Origin: CAZXWN01 sp964644695 [NCBI: uncultured bacterium] | Lineage (GTDB): Bacteria > UBP4 > UBA4092 | NCBI GenBank assembly: GCA_964644695.1 | Contig: CAZXWN010000001.1 | Location: forward strand, 248,001 to 312,000 | Direction: 5' to 3' | DNA length: 64,000 nt | Part shown: positions 16,922 through 27,300 of the stretch, piece by piece | How positions within the stretch are numbered: the first letter of the stretch is position 1 | Layout of the letters: every line of letters begins with the position of its first letter | The notes under the pieces: model-generated | Told to the model about the DNA's origin: nothing | What the model saw: the letters and a program-made list of their open reading frames with translations, nothing else | The model's database searches: none | Made by a program: the position numbers and the translations under genes

Positions 16922-17839
16922 ATGTTAAGAGCTTTAGAGAAAAGACCATTAGTAAAAGACAATATTCCTGTTACTTTTATCGGATTTGGTGCATTGGAAA
17001 TTGGCAGAGACTGGGGTTTAGGAAGTCCAGAGGATCGATGTCGGCCTAGTGATGAAGTGGCTGGTATTGTGTTGAATAAGGTCTTGGATTCTGGGATAAA
17101 TTTTATAGATTCTGCACGTGCATATCATAGGAGTGAGGAACGAATTGGGAAATATCTGACGAATCGTCGTTCCGAATATGTGTTAGCGACGAAATGTGGT
17201 GAGCACTCGACAGAGCCAACGACCTATTATGATTTTTCATATGAAGCAGTAAAACATTCTATTGATATTAGTTTAGAAAAGTTAAAGACAAATCAAATAG
17301 ATTTGCTTCAGATACACTTTGGGCCTGAACCTGAAAAAGTATTAGCCTCAGGTGATACGTTGCGAGCAATGAAGGAAGCTCGAGCTGAAGGAAAAGTAAA
17401 ATACCTGGGTGCTTCAACTTATGGTGCAATTGCTCAGCAATGCATAGAATCTGGGGATTTTGATGTACTTCAACTGGATTATAGTTTATTAAATACAAAG
17501 GACAGTGAGTTAATTACTCTTTGTGCCAGTCGTGGTATTGGCGTATTGATAAGGGGTGGGCTTGGATATGGTCGCTTAACGAATAAAATTATTCCCAACC
17601 TTGATAAAGAAACAGAAGAAAAACGGGCCAAAATAAAAGCACTTCTGGAATTAGTCAATGGAGATACATCGTTACTAACCCAAATAGCCCTTCACTTTTT
17701 ATATCAGAATAAGGGAATTACCTCTATTTTGCTTGGCACAAAAAATGTGGATCACTTACTGCAAAATATTGATTATTTGAATCAGGATGTTGATTCTGAT
17801 ATCTTGAAAAAAGCCACTGAAATCGCCTATAAGGAGTAG
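16922..17839 (+). CDS. Aldo/keto reductase family oxidoreductase
   Basis: NADPH-dependent aldo/keto reductase fold, 305 residues. The catalytic tetrad is visible: Asp in NFIDSARAY, Tyr in the same segment (AYHRSE), Lys in VLATKCG and His in LLQIHFG. The cofactor end shows ITSILLGTKNVDHLLQN. Substrate is unknown. GGAGG lies 8 nt before the ATG. The following gene begins 3 nt after the stop, and the AAGGAG serving it overlaps the last codons, so they form a two-gene unit. It is divergent from the B12 operon. Confidence 0.87.
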   Translation: MLRALEKRPLVKDNIPVTFIGFGALEIGRDWGLGSPEDRCRPSDEVAGIVLNKVLDSGINFIDSARAYHRSEERIGKYLTNRRSEYVLATKCGEHSTEPTTYYDFSYEAVKHSIDISLEKLKTNQIDLLQIHFGPEPEKVLASGDTLRAMKEARAEGKVKYLGASTYGAIAQQCIESGDFDVLQLDYSLLNTKDSELITLCASRGIGVLIRGGLGYGRLTNKIIPNLDKETEEKRAKIKALLELVNGDTSLLTQIALHFLYQNKGITSILLGTKNVDHLLQNIDYLNQDVDSDILKKATEIAYKE

Positions 17840-17842
17840 TTG

Positions 17843-18853
17843 ATGACGCGTTGTTTAAAGAATTCTGTGGGGATTTGGAGCTTTGGTATTAATCCAACAG
17901 AGCATTTATTGCAGGGATATCATCCTGAATATGGTACCGAGGGAATTATAGACAGGACTAATCGTGCTGTAGAGGGATTAGGTGATTTGGTGGATGGATT
18001 TGAATATCAATATCTTTATGAGATAAATGAATCCAATGCTGAATTAATAAATAATACCCTTGGTTCCAAAGATATATATTCTATTACTGTCAATCTTTGT
18101 ATGATGTCGCAATACCGAGAGGGTGACTTTACAAATCCTGACAAACGAAAGAGAACGGAAGTTATTTGTTTATCGAAAAGCGCTATTGATTTAGCAGCGC
18201 AATTTAAGTCCCAAATAGTTCTTAAATATTCCTGTCCGGTCTTTAATCCGAAGGATATAAAAGAATATCATAAGGCATGGTGTTTACTCATTGAAGGACT
18301 TCAGGAATGTCTTGAATATACGAATCAAAAGAAATTGAATATCTGTTTAAATCATAAACAGCAATCTCTTTTTGCGGGTTGGAGTAAACAAAGCGATTTG
18401 TATGTAATTAATAAATTGAAATCGCAAAATATCGATGTTTCATTTATGAAGATTAATATGAGTTGTCCCAAATTACAGCAGCAGAAAGTATCTTTAGCGG
18501 AGTATTCTGCTTTTCTGGGGATGGAAAAATCACTGGGTCATATTCATGCCAATCCGGGATGTAATGACTTGTATGGCAATAGCCCAGAACTAGAAAATAC
18601 CGTTTTATTTGCTCATACATTACAGAATATCGGATATGGGAAAAATGGTGAAAGAATTGGATTTGATGTGTTCCCTTATTCGGGTCATCAGATTGAAATA
18701 GTGAAAAACAGTATTAAGTATTGGAATTATTGTAATGAAATCGCTTCAAAGCTGAATTTGAAAGTAAGTGGCTTGGACTCGTCAAAATCAGACAATATGG
18801 ATATCTATCGTAAGATATACAAAGAAGTGGGAATAAAAAGTGGAATTATATAG
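17843..18853 (+). CDS. Putative TIM-barrel sugar isomerase-like protein
   Basis: A 336-residue protein not assigned to a named family. The start at ATG 17843 has AAGGAG 6 nt upstream; TTG 17840 is in frame but too close. Segments such as FEYQYLYEIN near residue 54, HIHANPGCND near 237 and RIGFDVFPYSGH near 272 look like barrel-end metal-binding strands of xylose-isomerase-like TIM barrels. This is a pattern judgement and no catalytic role is certain. It is cotranscribed with the aldo/keto reductase, suggesting sugar or polyol redox/isomerisation. A strong terminator follows. Confidence 0.55.
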   Translation: MTRCLKNSVGIWSFGINPTEHLLQGYHPEYGTEGIIDRTNRAVEGLGDLVDGFEYQYLYEINESNAELINNTLGSKDIYSITVNLCMMSQYREGDFTNPDKRKRTEVICLSKSAIDLAAQFKSQIVLKYSCPVFNPKDIKEYHKAWCLLIEGLQECLEYTNQKKLNICLNHKQQSLFAGWSKQSDLYVINKLKSQNIDVSFMKINMSCPKLQQQKVSLAEYSAFLGMEKSLGHIHANPGCNDLYGNSPELENTVLFAHTLQNIGYGKNGERIGFDVFPYSGHQIEIVKNSIKYWNYCNEIASKLNLKVSGLDSSKSDNMDIYRKIYKEVGIKSGII

Positions 18854-18867
18854 TTGTTGAAAAGAAT

Positions 18868-18903
18868 AAAGAGGGACGAGTAATATTCGTCCCTCTTTTT
18901 TTA
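18868..18903. terminator. Strong intrinsic terminator between convergent genes
   Basis: A perfect 12-bp stem (AAAGAGGGACGA with TCGTCCCTCTTT), a 7-nt loop and a following T run lie just after the TIM-barrel-like gene. It faces the convergent LOR/SDH gene, whose stop begins at 18906; the minus strand also runs into T-rich sequence, so it may work both ways. Confidence 0.88.
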
Positions 18904-18905
18904 TA

Positions 18906-20120
18906 TTAATTTAAAGCTCTGACTAATTCTCGAAGAAACGATTCAGAATCTGTTACCATCCCAATGGATTGGGCACTGCCTCGATCCGATAATTTTGTTA
19001 CAACAGCAGGATTAATATCGACACAGATGGTGTAAACTCGGGCAGGGAGGCAATTCCCCGTAGCAATTGCATGTAAAGTAGAGGCCACAATCAGGCAGAT
19101 ATCAACTTTCTGAGCCCAATATCTGATTTTGTCTTGTCCTACCATCGAATCCGTTATTACATCAGGTAAAGGGCCATCATCACGAATAGAACCAGTCAAT
19201 ACATAGGGAACACTGTTTTTAACACAGGAATACATAATGCCTCCACTGAGTATTCCTTTCTCGACTGCTTTGTGTATAGATCCTGCCTGTCGAATTGTAT
19301 TAATGGCTCGTAAGTGATTACGATGTCCCCCATGAACGGGTGTACCCTTATCCAGATGGATTCCCAATGATGTTCCGAAGAGGTTGCTCTCAATGTCATG
19401 GGTCGCAAATCCATTACCTGCTAGTAAAACCTGGATAAATCCTTTTTCAATTAGTTTGGAGACATATACCCCAGCGCCAGTGTGAATGACTGCCGGACCT
19501 CCGACGAACATAATATTTTTGCCCTGTTTACGAGCGTTTTTGATGTTATGTGCTATCTCTGAAATGAGAAGATGTTTTGGTTTTTCAGAGGAAACGGAAC
19601 TATTCATAAAACTGAACACTTCTCCATGTTGACTGCCTGACAACAGGGGAATGACTCGGACACCCTCATGACCTACAATCACTCTGTCCCCTTTTTTTAT
19701 ATTAAACAGGGGCCTGCAGTAGGCCTTGAGTTTGACCGGATCAAATATTACGCCACAATCCATTTCAATATTTTGAACGGGAATCCATTTGTTGTGATAC
19801 CAAACTTGGGTTTCAAGGTTAGTCGTAGAATAAAAGTCATCGGGGAATACTCCATTCTTAGGTGCTTTTTTCCAATGTATCTCATCTTTTTCTTTTACGA
19901 CGGCTCCGAGCTTTCCAATGGCTGCTAAAATGGAATCCAATGAATCCTGGTCCTTAGCTGAAACCTGAATCTGAGTATAACTGGTGTCATCATTGGTTTT
20001 ACCAAGTTCTATTTCATCCAGTTTGAAATCTCCTCCTAACTCGATTATTTTGTCCAAGGTTTTGGAAAGAGACATGGAGTTGATGATGTGTCCTTCCAAA
20101 GTGATTAATTCACTGGGCAT
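18906..20120 (-). CDS. LOR/SDH-type ornithine cyclodeaminase family protein
   Basis: A 404-residue protein of the LOR/SDH bifunctional-enzyme-conserved family. Its studied members include archaeal ornithine cyclodeaminase and the C-terminal part of cyanobacterial ArgZ/AgrE. The N-terminal domain (about 1-100; ELITLEGHIINSMSLSKTLD) is followed by the nucleotide-binding part (MFVGGPAVIHTGAG, LLAGNGFATHDIE, GTSLGIHLDKGTPVHGGHRNHL). Start ATG 20120 has a strong GGAGG; the frame extends 15 codons further without one. It has its own promoter and is separated from the upstream operon by palindrome copy 2. Ornithine to proline is the likely reaction, by family only. Confidence 0.8.
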   Translation of the reverse strand: MPSELITLEGHIINSMSLSKTLDKIIELGGDFKLDEIELGKTNDDTSYTQIQVSAKDQDSLDSILAAIGKLGAVVKEKDEIHWKKAPKNGVFPDDFYSTTNLETQVWYHNKWIPVQNIEMDCGVIFDPVKLKAYCRPLFNIKKGDRVIVGHEGVRVIPLLSGSQHGEVFSFMNSSVSSEKPKHLLISEIAHNIKNARKQGKNIMFVGGPAVIHTGAGVYVSKLIEKGFIQVLLAGNGFATHDIESNLFGTSLGIHLDKGTPVHGGHRNHLRAINTIRQAGSIHKAVEKGILSGGIMYSCVKNSVPYVLTGSIRDDGPLPDVITDSMVGQDKIRYWAQKVDICLIVASTLHAIATGNCLPARVYTICVDINPAVVTKLSDRGSAQSIGMVTDSESFLRELVRALN

Positions 20121-20174
20121 AATTACCTCCTTTTCTATTAAGCTGTTTATTAAAAACGATGTCAATCTCTGGGT

Positions 20175-20210
20175 AGTATCTACAATTTAGTGAGAATTGT
20201 CAAATTGACA
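20175..20210 (-). promoter_or_regulatory. Promoter with overlapping inverted repeat before the LOR/SDH gene
   Basis: On the minus strand there is -35 TTGACA (20203-20198), a 17-nt spacer and -10 GATACT (20180-20175). The -35 lies inside the perfect inverted repeat TGTCAA-A-TTGACA (20198-20210), a possible operator. Confidence 0.6.
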
Positions 20211-20228
20211 GGATTTGAAACAAAAAGA

Positions 20229-20260
20229 AACATCGAACAAGATCGATCTTGTTCGATGTT
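20229..20260. repeat. Dispersed palindrome, copy 2
   Basis: A perfect 32-nt palindrome with no unpaired centre (AACATCGAACAAGATC and its complement). It lies 31 nt after the Gfo/Idh/MocA stop on the minus strand and upstream of the LOR/SDH promoter. No long T tract follows on the minus strand. Confidence 0.88.
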
Positions 20261-20290
20261 CCTTCGTTAATAAATCTATTGTATTTGTGA

Positions 20291-21346
20291 TTAAGAATTG
20301 ACTTGTAATGGGAACTTAACGGGTTTACCTGTTTTCGAAGATTCATAAATAGCAAGGATAACTTCGAGGGCTTTCCGACCTTCAGAACCCGTGATGACTG
20401 GATCCCGATTTTCTCTGACAGCATCTGCTAAATCGGCAATGATGATTCCATGCCCTTGCATTGAGATGGCTGTGGGATCTGTGAGTGCCTGGTTAGTTCC
20501 ATCACCAAATACAAGTTTATCTACCGGATTTCCATCAGGGCCTTTCACCACCCATTTGGAAACGCCTTCACCAGAAAGCATTATGGTTCCTTCGGAGCCA
20601 TGCAGTTCTAAGCGATGGGGTACATCGGGATAAACGGAAGTGGTTCCCTCAATAATGCCAACACATCCATTTTTGAATTTCACTGTGGCAATAGCCGTAT
20701 CTTCCACTTCAATATTGTGAACCTGAGTTCGACAGACGGAATAGATTTCATCAACATCACCAGCCATCCAAAGTAACTGGTCAATCATGTGAATTCCCTG
20801 ATTCATCAAGGCACCACCACCATCATATTCCCAAGTGCCGCGCCATCCTGCTGAATCGTAATAGGCCTGAGAGCGATAGTACTTTGCATAAATATCAGCC
20901 AGTGCAAGTTTTCCGATTTCGCCAGAGTCTACCGCTTTTTTTATGGATACAAAGGGCTCCTGGAATCGACGTTGGAATATACAGGCCAATTTCACATTTG
21001 CATCTTTGCAGGCTTTGATCATGGCATCTGCCCGTTCCAGTTTTGTAGCCATGGGCTTTTCAGTTAAAACATTTTTTCCATATTTGGCTGCTAGAATCGC
21101 CATCTCTGGATGAAGGGAAGATGGGGTACAGATAGATACGCAATCAATATCGTCTCTTTTCAACATTTCTTCCAGGTCAGTGTAATATTCACAACCGTAC
21201 TTTTCTGCTTTTTCCCGGGCTTTTTCTTCGATGATGTCGCAGACGGCAATCAATTTTACTCCCTGGGTTTTAAGCACATTCTCAATGTGCCAGGGAGAAA
21301 TAACGCCACAGCCAACAACAGCCCAGCCAACAATACCATTTTTCAT
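20291..21346 (-). CDS. Gfo/Idh/MocA family NAD(P)-dependent oxidoreductase
   Basis: A 351-residue enzyme of the glucose-fructose/inositol dehydrogenase class. The Rossmann part shows AVVGCGVISPWHI and VCDI; the catalytic-domain motif TEKPMAT (Lys near residue 98) and the NQGIHMIDQLLWM helix with His/Asp are present. The exact sugar or cyclitol substrate cannot be told. AGGAGG lies 8 nt before the ATG. It is the last gene of a five-gene operon (3-nt gap to the GHMP kinase gene), so it probably acts on the same carbohydrate-like metabolite. Confidence 0.87.
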   Translation of the reverse strand: MKNGIVGWAVVGCGVISPWHIENVLKTQGVKLIAVCDIIEEKAREKAEKYGCEYYTDLEEMLKRDDIDCVSICTPSSLHPEMAILAAKYGKNVLTEKPMATKLERADAMIKACKDANVKLACIFQRRFQEPFVSIKKAVDSGEIGKLALADIYAKYYRSQAYYDSAGWRGTWEYDGGGALMNQGIHMIDQLLWMAGDVDEIYSVCRTQVHNIEVEDTAIATVKFKNGCVGIIEGTTSVYPDVPHRLELHGSEGTIMLSGEGVSKWVVKGPDGNPVDKLVFGDGTNQALTDPTAISMQGHGIIIADLADAVRENRDPVITGSEGRKALEVILAIYESSKTGKPVKFPLQVNS

Positions 21347-21349
21347 TAA

Positions 21350-22888
21350 TTAATCCTCCTGATTTGGATTATTTGTAGTAAAGAAAGAGGCTCCATCCAC
21401 AGATGTACAGATTTCACATCCTGAAGGAAGGTCCTTTTTATAATAATAGTTTTTGTTAAGAACATCTATTAGATTTTCTGCTGAATCCTCTTTTACGAGA
21501 ACTAACACACATCCACCCAGACCTGCTCCTGTTAATCCTGCGCCCATTACACCCGGAACTGTTTTTGCTAAATCCACAATTAAATCCAGTTCTTCACAGC
21601 TACAACCATATCCACCGGGTTGCAAATATAACCTTGCATCTGGTTCTCCCCGCATCGCTTCAGAAGTTAATTTTACGAGTTGCTCATCTGTTACATCATA
21701 CGTCCAAGGCAGTATCTTTCCATCAGGGGTATGTTGCGTGACTCTATCACCATCATGAGACAAATACATAAGTCTACCGAATTTATCAATTTCTCCAGAT
21801 TTTAAGAACTCAGCACAAACTTCACCTCTGCTGCATTCAGCTAAACCAAATAAACAAACTTTTCGAACTTCATATCCACCTTCAGGTTCATCGTGAGAGC
21901 TGTAAATTGATTCTAAAGCTTGCTTTTCTTGCGGTAAAATTTGGGTTAGTTCTTGTCGGGTGATTCTATGGGGTAATTCTAACAACATGCGATACAGCCA
22001 GACATCATCCCTTAATAAGAGGTCTCTTAAATGATGGACTTGTCTGGCAGTTTCAGGAAACTTTTGTTTAATTAAAAGTAAGGCTACCTGATATGTTGCT
22101 ACTTTTGAGTTGAAAGTGTTTCTGGCATCTTTTGACTTTACGGCTTTAACCATGGAGTTACACATCACAACCTTATATCCTTGTGGGAAAGGAACACGAG
22201 TATATGTAAAGGGAAAGAATTGAGCATGAAGTACGCTATCTTTTTTGGAGAAAATCATGGCGGCATGATCACCAGCCCCCCCTCGCGTTCCAACATACCA
22301 CTCACCCATACCACAAAGTTCTGCTAAATCATTATCACCCAATGAAAGACCATTGACCTGAAGTCCACATAATACGGTTCCAACGACTAACGATGATGAT
22401 GAACTAAGTCCTCCGCCCATGGGAATTTCTGAATCTACCAATAAATTCATTCCATGCAGGGGTGCTTCAGCAAAATGATCCTGCAGTTTCAATATTCCAC
22501 CCTTGATATAATTTGACCAATGACCTCTTACTAGTTCTATTGATTGAATATATTGAATCCAGTTGCCTCTCTGATCTTCGGGAAGTTCATCTGAAAGAGT
22601 AAATGTGCAGGATTCAAACTGGGGATTTGTATTTCTAAGTAAGACTTTATCATCTTGCCTTTTTTGACAAATGAACCAGGCTTCTTTGTTGATGGCCATG
22701 TAATTCACATAACCACCCCGATGTTCGATATGAACACCTTTTAGGTTTATCCGAGCCGGGACTCTCAAAATAGATACAGGTAAATCATCGCTGAATTCCT
22801 GAATAAAAGTATTAAGCATTTTGTGAAGCCGAGAATCACTATATTTTTTAATCCACTGGCTGGGTTTCATTTCATTCACTTGTAACAT
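21350..22888 (-). CDS. Galactokinase-like GHMP kinase with altered sugar-recognition motif
   Basis: A 512-residue small-molecule kinase. GHMP motifs 2 and 3 are clear: PMGGGLSSSSSL (ATP loop) and GAGLTGAGLGGC near the C terminus. The galactokinase signature region (about 44-56) reads PARINLKGVHIEH, where galactokinases have GEHTDY, so the sugar-contacting Glu is Val and the Asp is Glu. The catalytic-Asp segment is GGAGDHAAM rather than MDQ. It is longer than typical GalK (about 390 aa). ATG 22888 has GAGG 9 nt upstream; TTG 22897 lacks spacing. A non-galactose substrate is likely. Confidence 0.8.
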   Translation of the reverse strand: MLQVNEMKPSQWIKKYSDSRLHKMLNTFIQEFSDDLPVSILRVPARINLKGVHIEHRGGYVNYMAINKEAWFICQKRQDDKVLLRNTNPQFESCTFTLSDELPEDQRGNWIQYIQSIELVRGHWSNYIKGGILKLQDHFAEAPLHGMNLLVDSEIPMGGGLSSSSSLVVGTVLCGLQVNGLSLGDNDLAELCGMGEWYVGTRGGAGDHAAMIFSKKDSVLHAQFFPFTYTRVPFPQGYKVVMCNSMVKAVKSKDARNTFNSKVATYQVALLLIKQKFPETARQVHHLRDLLLRDDVWLYRMLLELPHRITRQELTQILPQEKQALESIYSSHDEPEGGYEVRKVCLFGLAECSRGEVCAEFLKSGEIDKFGRLMYLSHDGDRVTQHTPDGKILPWTYDVTDEQLVKLTSEAMRGEPDARLYLQPGGYGCSCEELDLIVDLAKTVPGVMGAGLTGAGLGGCVLVLVKEDSAENLIDVLNKNYYYKKDLPSGCEICTSVDGASFFTTNNPNQED

Positions 22889-22893
22889 TGTAT

Positions 22894-24309
22894 TCAACCT
22901 CGAAAATATTCGTAAATTAGACTGGAAATGTATAAATCATTTTTATTAAGATTCATTAAACGACTATGTGCTAAACCCGATGGCCTCGAGTTTATTTCAA
23001 TAACAACAGGAACCACTTTATTGGAAGTGTCATACTCAATAACGGTATCGACTCCAGCGGCTCCTAATTCAAATGAACGGGCATTATTAATGGTTTTTAA
23101 GGCTAAGACTGCTGTCTGGGTAATTGTGTCAATATCTGATTGGGATATAGGATATGAATGAAATTGGCCCTCAATATTGAAGGCTAAAGAAGAAAACAAC
23201 TCACAGGGTGAGACAATATCACTCCCATGACTTCTGGAGCATATCCAATTGTCGGGCTTAGAAGAAATTAGTCCAAAACCAGATTTCGCCTCATAACATC
23301 CGTCTTTAGAAAAAACATTCACTCGCAATACAAAAGGATAGAAAACATTCTCTTTCTTGAAATAAAAGTTACCTCTTCTATGTCTTACTATCATTGAGTT
23401 GTTTTTTTCTAAACCCTGGCCGATAAATTGGGTTATTGAAGAGGCTGCCTGTTCATTTCTTTTAAAAGTTTGGATATCTATGCCTTCAGTCATCCTGTCT
23501 GGTTGTGCAATGAAATCATCATTCAATCTATTCGTGTTTAGAAAATTCCTTATGAAGATTTCACTTATCGGGCTGGATTTATCAAAGTACATACACTCGG
23601 GTGTGGGTATGTTCGGTTTCCAAATTGAGTGGCACCAGGATTTACTATCCGGAGACTTCGATGAATCAAACTCAGGATTAACTATCTTTACAGCACTATT
23701 ATGAAATGTCATCGTTAATTCACGATGGACTCTTTGTTCAGTGTCGATATCCAGATGCGTGATAAAAGCGCACTTAATAAATACGGGCTCTATAAAAGTC
23801 TCTTCCACTATAAGGCCCTTGTTATCGATACTTAAGCCTCTGTGGGTTGATGGTGTATTAGTGGAAAAATCCAACCAGTCTTTATGTATGCCCATTATAC
23901 GGATGGGCATACCCTCATTACAGGATTTCCACGAATCATTCTGCATTTGATGGATAGTGTCTTGAATTAGTGTAGCGCTGGAGTTAAATATGATTGCAAA
24001 AACAGGGTCTGTATATGCTGATTGAGGAATGGGATTTACTCGCAAGCATGGGGACTTCAATGTGACTCTCTCTTGTTGAATTGCTGATACTCTATCCAAG
24101 AAAGATTGAAGGACATTACCTCGAGATAATAAATCCCAGTCGATAATGTCGGGATACAGTGTTTTTATTGATGAAAGAGACTGATGGAAAGTGTTAATAG
24201 GATATAGGTCCTGAAGAATCATCAGCATTACACTGATGTCTTCAGGACCTAATTTATCACTGGGAGAATATCCCACTTCCTCACAAACTAGAGTTGTTAA
24301 CTGATTCAC
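22894..24309 (-). CDS. Putative ATP-grasp-like ligase
   Basis: A 471-residue protein without a recognised family. The C-terminal third has an ATP-grasp-like order: a basic strand MIVRHRRGNFYF near 313, FVLRVNVF near 333, GAAGVDTVIEYD near 415-422 and VVIEINSRPSGLAHSR near 440. The last resembles the metal-binding E-x-N and following loop of ATP-grasp enzymes. The N-terminal part is unassigned. It starts with GTG 24309, 5 nt after the stop of the 2071-residue gene, and is followed 5 nt later by the GHMP kinase start, so all are coupled. An ATP-dependent carboxylate-amine or carboxylate-thiol ligase is the natural guess, not shown. Confidence 0.5.
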   Translation of the reverse strand: MNQLTTLVCEEVGYSPSDKLGPEDISVMLMILQDLYPINTFHQSLSSIKTLYPDIIDWDLLSRGNVLQSFLDRVSAIQQERVTLKSPCLRVNPIPQSAYTDPVFAIIFNSSATLIQDTIHQMQNDSWKSCNEGMPIRIMGIHKDWLDFSTNTPSTHRGLSIDNKGLIVEETFIEPVFIKCAFITHLDIDTEQRVHRELTMTFHNSAVKIVNPEFDSSKSPDSKSWCHSIWKPNIPTPECMYFDKSSPISEIFIRNFLNTNRLNDDFIAQPDRMTEGIDIQTFKRNEQAASSITQFIGQGLEKNNSMIVRHRRGNFYFKKENVFYPFVLRVNVFSKDGCYEAKSGFGLISSKPDNWICSRSHGSDIVSPCELFSSLAFNIEGQFHSYPISQSDIDTITQTAVLALKTINNARSFELGAAGVDTVIEYDTSNKVVPVVIEINSRPSGLAHSRLMNLNKNDLYISSLIYEYFRG

Positions 24310-24314
24310 AGTAT

Positions 24315-27300
24315 TTATCTCTGTTGAGACTTACGATATTCTCGAGCTCTTTCACCTAATGATTTGAATATGAGATAAACGCCTTCACCTTTTCGTTCCA
24401 CTGGTAATTGATCATCGTGTGGACGCCAGAGACCCGCACCTGGATTGGGCTCAATCTTAAAGACAACTAAAGGCGATATCTGATTTCCTTTTTTATCGAA
24501 ATAATCAACAGGTTGATTGTTTTGATCCTTACAGACAAAAGGTGGTCGTACTGCCTTACCTGATTTGTTGAAAAGCTGTATAACGGGTTTTCCTTTTTCA
24601 AACAGGGGGAGAATAATTTCAGACTCTTCATCATAGTAACTGACTAATTCATCATTTACATTTGTCATGAAAACAGGCATATAATCTCCCATTTCATAGG
24701 GGATGTCTGTAATTTGAAGCTCTCGTTCAATGTTAATCGTATCCCCAAATTCAGGATGTGACTGTAAATACTCATCAAGAATTTGACGGCCATGTTTTTT
24801 CAGGTATTGGCTTTGAGAATTAATTGAACAGAAACACGCTTTCTGCATTTCTCTCCACAATGCATCTCTATATATTGGATTTATAAACTCATCTCTATAC
24901 TCATAAAGAAGTCCGCCCTGGCCTACATTAGCAACACCCTGAGTACTTAATACAGTGATGCGGTGAGTTATTCTGTAATTTTCTTTACCCTTCACAACAA
25001 TAAGTCGGAAGTAAGAGAATAGGGGAGTTCTGGGTTCGTTTAATAAATTTACAGGAATACCTATTTTGATGAATCGATTAATCATGTCGTGCAGGAAATC
25101 TTGGCTGTAGAGCTTTCTTACATGGGATTTCAAGACTTCCTGAATGACTACATTATCGACTTTTGATATTTCATAAATGTGTCGTGAAAGAATATCAAGG
25201 TTCTCATTAATTAATGAATTGTTCTTTCTGACGGGTAGAATCATGGCGCTTCGTCCACCAGATTCTTTCTCCGATTTTACAATTAACGCATCATGATTTT
25301 TGGCCAGTTTAGTGATTTGTTTTTTTATTTCAGATATCGCTTTTTCTGTTTTCATTTTGAGCGTATCTTTTTGTAACCAGTTAGCTTGATCGGCTGTTCT
25401 TGCTGAACTTCCTTTCAACATATCTGGAAGCCGACATTTAAGGTGTGTGGCTGCTTCCCAAAGGAAAGGTTGAATTACAGGGATATCTAATGCATCAACC
25501 TTCAATCTCAGGTAATGTGTGAAATGGAAGAAAATAGCATCGGGAGGTAATGGATTTGAGAATTGAACCATAACTAATATGTTATCTTCAGCAATTGGAA
25601 TATTACGATTTAGTGTGGAATCAACTAACCCAGCATTTTTGATCTCATTAAAATCTTCTTTTGAAACAAACATGAAGCTATCATGAAGATCTAATGAAGA
25701 TTGACCCTTATTTTCTTTCATTTCAGGGAAGGCTGATAACATGAGATTTATGTTATCCAGTCTCGACAATTTGCTGCCTTGTTGTAAAGCTACTGGAACG
25801 GTTGTGTTTCCATGTGGATATATGATGGCAACATTGATACGCTCTGGTTTATTGATATAAGAAGGAGGTAAGTTGTTAATCAGGATGGGAAGAGGAATTC
25901 CCTCATGCATTAATACTGCGACATCTCTCAATCTGGCATAACTGAACCAGAATTGCTCATTGGGATTTTCTAATTTCACTCCCAATGGAGAATGGTTATT
26001 CAGAATGTCCCCAATCCATTGATTTCTATATGCCTCAGAGGTTGTCTTCAAAGGAGATTCTTCTGAAAGAATATACTGAATATGTTGATATAGCCATTGA
26101 TGATGTGATACGGAAAGACTAAATAATTCTGTCCTTGAGTAATGTTTGAATGCTGTGCCTCGTTCAGTATGGTAGTGATAAGGGAGATAATCGAATATGT
26201 GATTATTTATTGTCAGATCAAAGAAACGAGCCACTTCCAGCATTTTTTCTTCTGGAGTATCCGTGCAGAGCATTTTTTCTAATAAAAAGGCTATATCTAA
26301 AAGTTCAAATGTATAAGCAATTTCTGATAAATCGGAGTTTGTTTTAAACTGTTCTGCTGCCTTTGCTAATACTTTCGCCAAATGTGTGTATTGTTCAGGC
26401 GTTAGTTCATATGATGATATGAGATTATTGATTGCGTCTGTTAAGTTGGTTTTAGCCGGACTATCAGATAATTTTGAAATAATAATCTCAAGGGATTTGT
26501 AAAGATGAAACATTAAAATCCCTAATTGTGTATTATCATTTAACTCTTTAATAGATAATTTAGCGATGGCCTGCTTATAAATCAATTCGATATTATGTTC
26601 AGTATTGCAGAGATTTGAAGATTGGAAAGCGATTTTTCTCTGCTGAATACCGAGAACTCGACGAGTTGTTTTTCGCCGTTCATTTAATTTTTCTAAACGA
26701 GAAGTTTTTTCCTCAACTGCTTTTAATGAACCACCAATTCCTGTTTTAATTTCTCTATACTCATCTGAGATATTAATCTTAAAAACAGGTCTGAACAGGG
26801 AAGATATAATTTCGTTGATTTCCGATTCATTAAACTCAGGACGTGAGCCTTTTCTAGGGATTGATTTTTCGAATGACTTGCGAATGTTTACTAATTCTTC
26901 ATTCGTAATTTTTCCATTTACAACATATGAACCACCTAATATCAACCATGCTCCAAAGTCAAGATCTTCTAATCTATATTCTGATACAAGTCTTCCATAG
27001 GCACGAGATATGTATCTATCAATAGGTTTCCAGACTCCATTATCCCGGGCTTTCTTTTCTTCAGTGGTTGCTTGAAGCGCTTTATCGTAAAGTTTTGCTG
27101 ATGTCACAATCTTGTTTAATACAGCTCGTGATTCTGTGTGATTTTTGTTTGTAATTGAAGCGAATAATTCGTCACAAAGGTTTTTCTCGAGTTCCATCTC
27201 TTGCCGCCACTGGTCTACCGTTTCCTGACCCAAACCGAGAGATCCATAGACTGCATTTGGTTCATATGCAAAGAGCTCTTTTACTTTTCTGCGAGATGAA

